This document shows positions 52,573 through 61,400 of a stretch of 64,000 nt of DNA, in pieces. Below the pieces are notes generated by a model. It had not been told where the DNA came from. It did no database searches and was given only the letters and a program-made list of their open reading frames with translations. Each line of letters opens with the position of its first letter. Within the stretch, counting starts at the first letter, position 1. Source of the stretch: Pelodera strongyloides (Eukaryota > Nematoda > Chromadorea > Rhabditida > Rhabditidae); contig JAANDG010000083.1 in assembly GCA_036852015.1 (NCBI GenBank), forward strand, positions 297,370-361,369, read 5' to 3'. The translations under genes and the position numbers were made by a program.

Positions 52573-52735
52573 ATATTAAAGCGGTATAACAGCCGGTTTT
52601 TGAAACATATGCTGGACATTGTATTCTCATCTAGTTTGCGCGATTTTTTACTCTAATTGTACTCATTTGCACACAACATATGGGAATGCAGATAGCCAGC
52701 ACACATTTCAAAAACTGACCGTTATATCGCTTTAA
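52573..52735. repeat. Foldback element, GCGGTATAACAGCCGG family
   Basis: ATTAAAGCGGTATAACAGCCGG to TGACCGTTATATCGCTTTAA. Confidence 0.8.
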
Positions 52736-52883
52736 CATTGCCTAGTGTTCATATTATTATTATCGAGTGCGCAAACGTCAAAGTCCTGATTCATGAAATT
52801 GCGCCAACGCCGCACCATATTCGCTTCTTTCTTGGCTATCCACGTACCATACCGCTTTAAAGCTCCAATTACAAATTTGGTGA

Positions 52884-52892
52884 ACTTTTCAG
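52884..52892 (+). promoter_or_regulatory. Candidate trans-splice acceptor of copine-like gene
   Basis: ACTTTTCAG ends two bases before ATG 52895. The very short distance to ATG is typical of spliced-leader acceptors in nematodes. Confidence 0.5.
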
Positions 52893-52894
52893 AA

Positions 52895-52977
52895 ATGGTC
52901 AATTCGTTACGTCTAGCACGTAGAAGATCTACCCGAACCGTGGCCTTTGACATCCCTCCAGCAACTATTATAAAAAG
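52895..52977 (+). CDS. Copine-like gene, first exon option 1
   Basis: MVNSLRLARRRSTRTVAFDI, PPATIIK + AG before GTTAGT, phase 2. It fits the exon at 59900 (junction Arg). It is basic, like unit C of the phosphatase gene. Confidence 0.55.
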
Positions 52978-53773
52978 GTTAGTCTTTTGTTATTACAGTT
53001 GTGTTACAGTTAAGTTGTCCGCAATGCGTTACAAAAACCGACCGGTATTTCGCATTAATTTGCTAAGAAAGCTTGAACGAGTGTTGATTTCTTTTCTGAT
53101 TTGTAAGGGGTAAAACGACAAACACATTTACGAATCCTCCGGTCAAACGTTTCTTCTCCCTTTAATAATTAAGAGCTTTTGAATCATTTTTACAATGTGT
53201 ATGAATTTATTACGCATACCTCATTGACGACTTCTAGGAAATTCACGAGGAACAAACGTATTTTAAGAAGTTAAGAAATATTATGTAGGCTTAGGCTTAG
53301 GCTTAGGCTTCGGCTTAGGCTTAGGCTTAGGCTTAGGCTTAGGCTTAGGCTTAGGCTTAGGCTTAGGCTTAGGCTTAGGCTTAGACTTTGGTTTAGGCCT
53401 ATCATATGACACATATTTTGGTATTTATGAAAAATGAGCGATTTTCAGTAAGGTAATATAGGGCCCTAGATGAGCGAGTCAGATGATTTGTAATTCAACG
53501 TTCGCCAGGCAAAACACCTCTGAGGTCACACGCAATCAGATTTATATTCGTATCTCTTGGGTCTTCTCTCTCCCTCTCCCTCTCCCTCTCTCTCTATATA
53601 TCTCTCTCTGCTTCTTTGTTTCTCGCAGTTTTCTCTTCTTTTTCATCCCTGTCTCCTTGAATTACCTCAACCTTTCTCCGTAACTCGCATCTCCTGATTT
53701 GCCCTCATAACTCTTTCACACCTCTATCTTCCTATTTTCCTCCCTCTCTCTCTACCTCTCTCTCCCTCTCCCA

Positions 53774-53814
<41 letters not shown>

Positions 53815-54977
53815 ATTCGAATGCAAAGTGCCTACGTCTTCGAATCCACTTATCTTCCCATTCCCGACGCTACTTCTTCAACCTTTCACACATCGCCGAA
53901 TCAGGCCTTCGCGAATCATTCGTCACCAAAATTCGACGTGTATTTGGAAAGCACCTTCGACGTCATCCGACACCCACCGACACATTGAAACATCAGCATA
54001 GCTCGACACGCTTGCACAACAATCAGCATACTTGGGCGGATATTCAGAAAACAACTGAAGATACTGTCGGAGCAACCTCAACGTTCACCGACACCTTGGA
54101 ATCACCTACTGAGACTCTCAGACACCTACTGACACGTTCAGACACATTCGCCCTAAAACCATTGGCAAGTCCCCACTCCGTCGTGAACAACGACTGACGT
54201 TGTCTGAACTTTTTTTATTCGTTTGGTAACTTATTCCCTCCTGCTACCGTAATTTCGGTATTCCTCAATCATGATACGGTTTTGACCGGACGGGGTATGA
54301 GCTACTTGTACTGTCGAACTTACGATCTGGCGTAAACTTACAATAAAATCCTAATATATTTGAAATCGATGGAAATGAATATAATACCGCACGCACGAAG
54401 TTTTAACAATTTGGGCAAATTTTCTTCGCGACGTCTGCGATGGAAGAGGTTCGTTACTGTTATAATAATATACAGTACATCAACCGTTCAGTCTCTGTCT
54501 CCTCTCCAATTCGCGCTATTAGTCTCGGGGTATATCTCTCTTCCTAACTGTCTCTCTCTCTCTCTTTTATCCTTCTCGTTGTATATTTCTCGTATTTCTG
54601 GGTACTATTTCTCTTTCCTCATTGACTCTGTCTCTCGCATCCTCCAATCCCGTTCTCCCTGTCTTATTCACACTTTCTATACTTAATTATCTGATTTCGG
54701 ATGGTGGTAAACTGGGCCTCCATGCATTGTATGCTAATTTCTGTGTTGTGTAGGCATTTCCATAGGGCACTTTCATTACCACGTGCCATGTCGCTTTGAA
54801 ATTTCCCTTCCGCATGTGCGCGAGAGAGAGCACAAAAACAAATTTAGTTTCTTGAATTGTTTTAGCTTTTTTGTTGTTTTTGTTCGTTAGCGAAGATTGA
54901 TGGGAAATTGAAGGGCGAGAGAGAGAGAGAATAGGGAGCTAGAGCTATAGACGAATATAGAGAGAGAGGGAGAAGGG

Positions 54978-55017
<40 letters not shown>

Positions 55018-55992
55018 AGAGCCATAGAGGCAGAGAGTGTTACTCAAGGTAAAATTAGCCATACATTTATTATATATATTTATATTTATTAACACATAAA
55101 ATGTGAGGACATTAGTGAGGACGTAAACAATTTGCATAATAGGCAACGTAATTGACTTGAGTCTTCACAAAGCTGTGTTTTCCCACATGAGAGGCCTTCA
55201 ATTGTTGTCTAATCGAAATTTATGTTTTTTTTCGCAACAACCTTCAAGAAGTATGGCACATGGTTTCTGTTGCGTATGCAGGTATGCACTGTGCTTCCAT
55301 ATGTAAAGATTTCACAGAAGGGCACTTAGTGAAACACAATTTGCACATGGAAAACAGTTTTACAGTGTACGCCTCACATCACAACCACGTTCCATACCGC
55401 TTTAATCCTCACAACGAGAAAATTGGCGTGCAAGCGGGTACGAAAAAAGTGTCACGCCGTTGGAATATGGCGCGCCAGGTTCCACGCCGAACCCACGCGG
55501 TTTGTACGCCGTGACGTTTCTGCCTGAACGCTACCACGTTGCCAAATGCAAGCTGCACGCCATTGTCAGGCCGCTTGCACGCCACTTTTTGTCAGTGTAA
55601 AGAATTTTCAATTATTAGGAAGCAAGGATGTGTTTGAGCGTAAAATGGCAAAGCGATACACATAGTTCAGCATACGAATGACCTGTTATATTGCTTTAAC
55701 ACATGTTTGGTAAGAAATAAATGAACTATTTTTGTGCTTTTCGTCTAGTAAACGAACGATGTGCATTGTGCACTTATTGGCTAGGTGTCAAATATCAAAT
55801 ACAAATAAAAGGCTTTCGCTGTTTTAGTGCGGAATATTAGTGTGTATAATATCGGGTTACAAATGAAGGGGTGGGCTAGGGCAAATGCTCTAATTAATGA
55901 TTGCCGTTTCGTACAGAAAATGATTGAGAGAAAATTCTGCTTTTTTGCCTTGTTGGAGAATGTTTAGCATGTGGGAGGAAAAGAAACTATGC

Positions 55993-56040
<48 letters not shown>

Positions 56041-57214
56041 GAGAGAGACCCTGAGTCAATTCACGTGGTGCCCGCCTGGGCCCCTATGGCCCCAACTCCT
56101 CCCTCTCTTGAACTATTGTTCGTATTGTATACATGTTGTCCTCAAGCCCAAAGAGGAAATATTGCGAATTCATCCTGAAACCCCCTTCCGGGTACAACTC
56201 AGTACTCGATTGCAAGCGATATGACACATGGTTTGTGAAACCAATTTCTGTGAAACTGCAGTATCATGTACTTGTACTATATGCAGCTTGTTGTATAATG
56301 CATATAATGTCAGATACGCTTCAGGAATCACGTGCAATACCGCTTTGATAACCCTCGATTTAGTTGACATTACTCCTACTTTCAATTGGCTCCATCTACT
56401 TCAGAGGAAGTCGAAAATTATTTTCCCTTTGTATATTTATGTGAACTAGAATCTACTTTAAAGCCGTATTGTACCTAATTTGGGAAAATTGCATGCGATA
56501 CGAATATCCTATGTATCCTAGTTAATTTGGTGCCGGAAGCTTCGAACGGGCACCAAAAATTTGCATAGGATACATAGGCAATTCGTATCTTTTCCCAAAT
56601 TTCCCAAAGTAGGTACAAAGGGACAGGCCCACGAGAATATAGTTGTCATTATTTTTAGTCTGGAATTTCAGAAATATGAAAACCGTGAAAACCGCACTTC
56701 ATGGCACCTGAAACTCTCAGAGTCTCAGAGTTATTCCCCGGCAAACTATTCCACCATACCGTAGTCGAAAGTGGAAAACAAAGCGTTTGCCACCTGGAAA
56801 AACTCAGATTCAATCGGACACTAATGGCTAATGGTACGTACGTAACGATTTTTGGGAGATCTTTGGGAGAAATTCCTTAGGATTAAATTTGCATAATACG
56901 CGTTTATTTTTCGACTTTCCTTGACTGCGTTTTCTTCCTTGCCTGAATTTTTATTTATTCGCACACGTGTTTATGATATTCAAGAATGGTTTTTTTAGTT
57001 GCGGTTTGAATACTCTTGGCTTACTATTAGGCTCACTTAGGCTTAGGCTTTTCTCTTTACCAAAAATGATTTTTTTTTTGGTAAAAGTAAAACCGTGAGC
57101 GTTTTATTGCGTACTGATCTACCATTTCATTTCCTTAGCTCGGAATCTCTCAATATTTTCTTTCGTCCTTTCTTTTAATTGTCCCCTTTTTACCCCTCTC
57201 TCTCCTTCCTCTAT

Positions 57215-57253
<39 letters not shown>

Positions 57254-57505
57254 GCTCTAGCGCTTTCTCCCTCTCGCTCGCCTCTCTCCCGGGTATTGAA
57301 TATCTGCCTTTCAGCTTCATCTGCGCATCGAAAGACCAATATTCTGACCCATTATTCAAGATCCCAGTTCCAGTATTAGTCTAGTTAACACACAGAGAGA
57401 GGGAAGAGGGGGGGGGGGGGGGGGGGGAGAGAGGGGGGGGGGAGAGAGAGAGAGAAGAAGCAGAGAGAGAAAGGAGAAAGGAGCAGAGTAGAGAATAGAG
57501 AGGAG

Positions 57506-57555
<50 letters not shown>

Positions 57556-58411
57556 AGAGTTCCTTTTCTATCATATCCAACTTTCTTCTGCTTTTAATTA
57601 ATGCTGAGAAACGAAACGAAGTCACGAAACTCTGCAATTTTCAAAGAAATTTAGAAATTTAGAACCGAGTTTTTTTTCTTTGCTTGTGGGTTTACTTCGC
57701 CTATTTCCTTGCTACACTACTGTTCTACTTATTTTCACCTACTGTATTGTTCTTTTACTACACAAAATAGTACAGTAGGTATATACAGTACCTTGGTTTT
57801 ACATTACTACACACTCTTGTTGATTGGTGTAGTATATTGAAAATCATCATCTTTCCCCTATTCATTGTTAGTATTAACAACATAACAAAAATTCACAAAA
57901 TTCTATCTAATTCTAAGAATCACAGCTCTTTAGAAGATAATAGCTGTTGACAAAAGTGTATATCACAATACAGTAGTTATGTACAAATAAATGCCCATTT
58001 TTCAACGAATTCATGCCGTTGTTGCTGCGGAAACCGCGCGTGGAAATTGAAAAATTTGCAAAAATGAACTATATATCTTACTTTTTCAATCCACTTTTCT
58101 TATAATTCTTACGGTTATATTTCATTAGCATTTGCACAGTACCTTATAAAATGGAATGATCTTTAAAGCGAAATACCAGCCGGTATTTGAAACGCATCTC
58201 AAGTAGGTCTAGGTTTTATTATAATTTTTGCTCATTTGCATATGCTACATAAGAAAGCAGGTGTACGCAATGCGTTTCAAAAACCGGCAGGTATTTCGCT
58301 TTAAAAGCACTTATTACGCAGGTCTTTTGGTTTTGGGGATACTTTTCCTCGTATTATCGACAAACTGTGCGTGTACATTTTTGTGTGCGTAATAAATATT
58401 ATATTATATTA

Positions 58412-58442
<31 letters not shown>

Positions 58443-61400
58443 TCGTACTAAGCCCGCGAATATGTACAACTGGGCGCAAAATCCCACACATTGAAAGAAA
58501 CAGTCAATTGATGTGTTCCATATGTTGCTCATCTCGTTGTGCACCGCCATTTTTTTAAAGGGGCTGCGCCCTCCATGTCTATAGCACTAATTCAGTAATA
58601 AATCTTTACTCGGGGAAGATTCTTCCTGGAAAGTTTTTTCCTGGGGGCTCCTGGGGATTCATGGGGAGCTTCGTCCCGGTGATCCTGGGGTTTCCTGGGG
58701 AGTTTCCTCCCGGTGGTCCTGAGGACTAAGATTTTGTAAATTGTATACCCGCTACTTCCCGGAGAGCTAGAACCAATTATCAGCATTTTTTTTCATCCCA
58801 TATTCTGTTGCATTCGTTTTTTCACTGCAAAAAGGCAGCATTGTAACCTTTTGCGTTGCCCAAGCATGTTACTAAAAAACTTGGCGGTGGGGTGGTACAA
58901 CTAATTGCAAGCACTGAGCACACGGGTCAATCTCGTTTTGATTTTATATATTTTAGTAAAGATTAGTACTTATAAATTCCGACCAAAGACCTACTATTTA
59001 TTTCCGCTCCTCTGCATAATGCATATAACGTTTGACTCTTCACAATAATTATGATTCAGTAATAATTAACGCTTTAATGAATTTTCATTGGCTTTTGGCC
59101 GTATGTTTCATTATTTTGCGAAATTACCTAGTCGACCAACAACCTCCAGATGAAATTGAAAATGTGATAATGGTTCGTTTTGGGTCTTATAACTTATAAG
59201 TAACTGCCGACCCGACTTACGCAGGCCCATTACATTAGAACTAAAGTAATAAGATACCTTTCTCTTATAACCCGTATCTGTAGGTAACAAAATGGGATGG
59301 ATATATATTTGCTTTTTAAAATTATATATAACATTGTACCTTTAGTTTAAATTGATGGACTCTAACATGACCTTGAGTTACTTTCGAAGCAAACCTTTGC
59401 GAAGTATAGTCATATAATGGGCCCGATCCATAGTATGTTATGTATATGCGTAAATATAACACTTCACATCTGGAGCTCCGCTACATAAATAAACGAATCC
59501 CTTGAGAGTGAGTAAAAACAATAACAAAGGTCAAGTAAATATTTGCCTTACTGTGTTTTTATTTTATTTTTATAGTGAAAATGTTTCAACTGGATTTCTT
59601 ACTATTCTGAATTTTCAATATGCCATCATGGGAAACTAAGAACCCGGATTTCGCCCTGCTCAAGTCCCTCAAATAATCGGGGCGATATCGGGGTTTTCAC
59701 TTTCCTGTGAGCCTGTGATTGCTAAACACATATTTCCACTTATGTGGCTACTGAATTTGCGTGAATGCCCGCAATTAACGGTTTTATATTATAATTCAAT
59801 TATTTTCATATTAAATTATTCCTATTTATTAAAACTATTACTTATTTTGTTATTTGAAAAATTATTTTATTAATTAAATATATTATATATATTTTGCAGA
59901 AGGAGCCATTCAGTTTCCGACGCAGAGACCCTCAGTCATATGAGTGATTTGATCGAAATTTCCATCGAAGTCAGGTGGGGGAATTTTATTTTAAACTTTT
60001 TATTTGATTTTTAATTTTTAAAGCGGAATAACACGCGGCTTGTGAATCATATGTCGAACCTTCTCATATGTATATATACGAATTCGGGTGCCTTATCTGC
60101 CGGAAATACCTAGTATTTATTACATAATATTAAGATTGAAAGATTTCTGTTCAGCATATTTTTCAAGACCACGACGCTTTAATGTGCTATATTTCTTACT
60201 TACAATTAGTATATCTAACCGGTAGTTGTTCACTACAAAGTTCCACGCGTTATGTTTGAAAAGGTGTTTGAATTTTCTTATTTAGTGTAAAATTTTTGCC
60301 AAATCAAGGACTCTGTTGCATACTGAAAAATTGTGTATAGCTAGAAGTGTTACGTGGAAACGGTGAAATTATGGCCAATTTTTCCACGGGATTTCAGTAT
60401 TTCTGATTATCCTGACGCAAGCACCTCTAAATAGACTTTTGTTTTGTTTCGCATGTAATTGCCTAGGGTAAACACCGTTACGAAAGACATAGCGTAAATA
60501 CCTGACTGGAAAATAAACAAGTCACTACGTCCTATAGAAAGCATGAATATTAGATAATTATTGTTATTACGCACGGGGAAATAATCAACTTTCGCAAGTG
60601 TTTTTTGACGAAATGGGCTATTTTTAGCGGTCTATTTATAGTGCTGCGACCGAGTGTTTGCTTAGTGCGTGCATTATTTCAAAATTCGTTTTAATTTTTG
60701 CCATCTAGGGTAGATATGCATTGGTTTGGGGAATAACATCAATTGGTTGGGAATGAAAATAGTAGATAAGAATTTAGAGATATAAAAGAAAAGAGAACAG
60801 AATATAAGAGATCGAAAAAGACAGAAAATAAAATAAGCGAAAGGTTCATCAGAGAACGTATTATCCGCAGTTAATCTAGAGCCTAGATCTATATGCTCTA
60901 TCTCAAAATGCAGGGCCCCAAGAAAAGGGGAAAACTTTGGTTTAAAGCGAATGTCAAGCCTGATTCACAGATATTCTATAACACGCTGTCACAACTACCG
61001 TAGTTTACACAATTTCTCTCGCGCTCTCCTCTTTTTCTTTGCTGACTTAAACAAATTTCTCTCGCGCCCTCCTCTTTTTCTTTGCTGTCTAACAGCCTCG
61101 TAAATTCAAACGTCCCGTGGACAAAGATTTGGCTTAGCTTTGTCCGCACGACTCGAATCCCATACTGAAGGAGTTTTTTGGAGCGGTTTGAAATTGTTTT
61201 TCTTCTACATGAAAGTTTTTGTTTATTTTTATTTTCACTTTCCTCACCTTCAAAACATAAGCTTTTTTTTTGAGCCCAACATGAAAAACCGGCTTGACAT
61301 TCCCTTTAAATCACCTCACTCTTTGGGTCAAATCACTTAACCCGAAGTTTATGGGTTATCTTAAGGTGAACTACGGTATCTTAAGGCAAACTACGGTAGC

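Larger units (their letters stand above)
47303..52892. other. Intergenic region between the two genes
   Basis: It holds a TTAGGC array (47323-47353), foldback elements (48007-48178, 50683-50878, 51000-51184, 52106-52266, 52573-52735), a partial one at 49031-49110, a 73-base tandem duplication (49335-49480), a poly-C tract (49713-49769), an AT-rich palindromic run (50017-50085), and CT blocks (50322-50403, 51360-51440). AATAAA-type signals near the PTP stop are weak (ATTATAAATATAAAC at about 47530). Confidence 0.6.
52978..59899. other. Long intron region of the copine-like gene
   Basis: It holds a telomere-like array (53285-53400), CT blocks (53570-53812), an uncertain open frame with a following AATAAA (53829-54197), a second possible first exon (54369-54448), GA blocks (54918-55015, 55995-56050), foldback elements (55245-55404, 56211-56348, 56457-56618, 58160-58304), CT (57195-57255) and G/GA tracts (57390-57555), an ATT array (58395-58441). 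58600-59880 has no feature I can name beyond a CCTGGGG-rich piece at 58620-58730. Confidence 0.5.
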
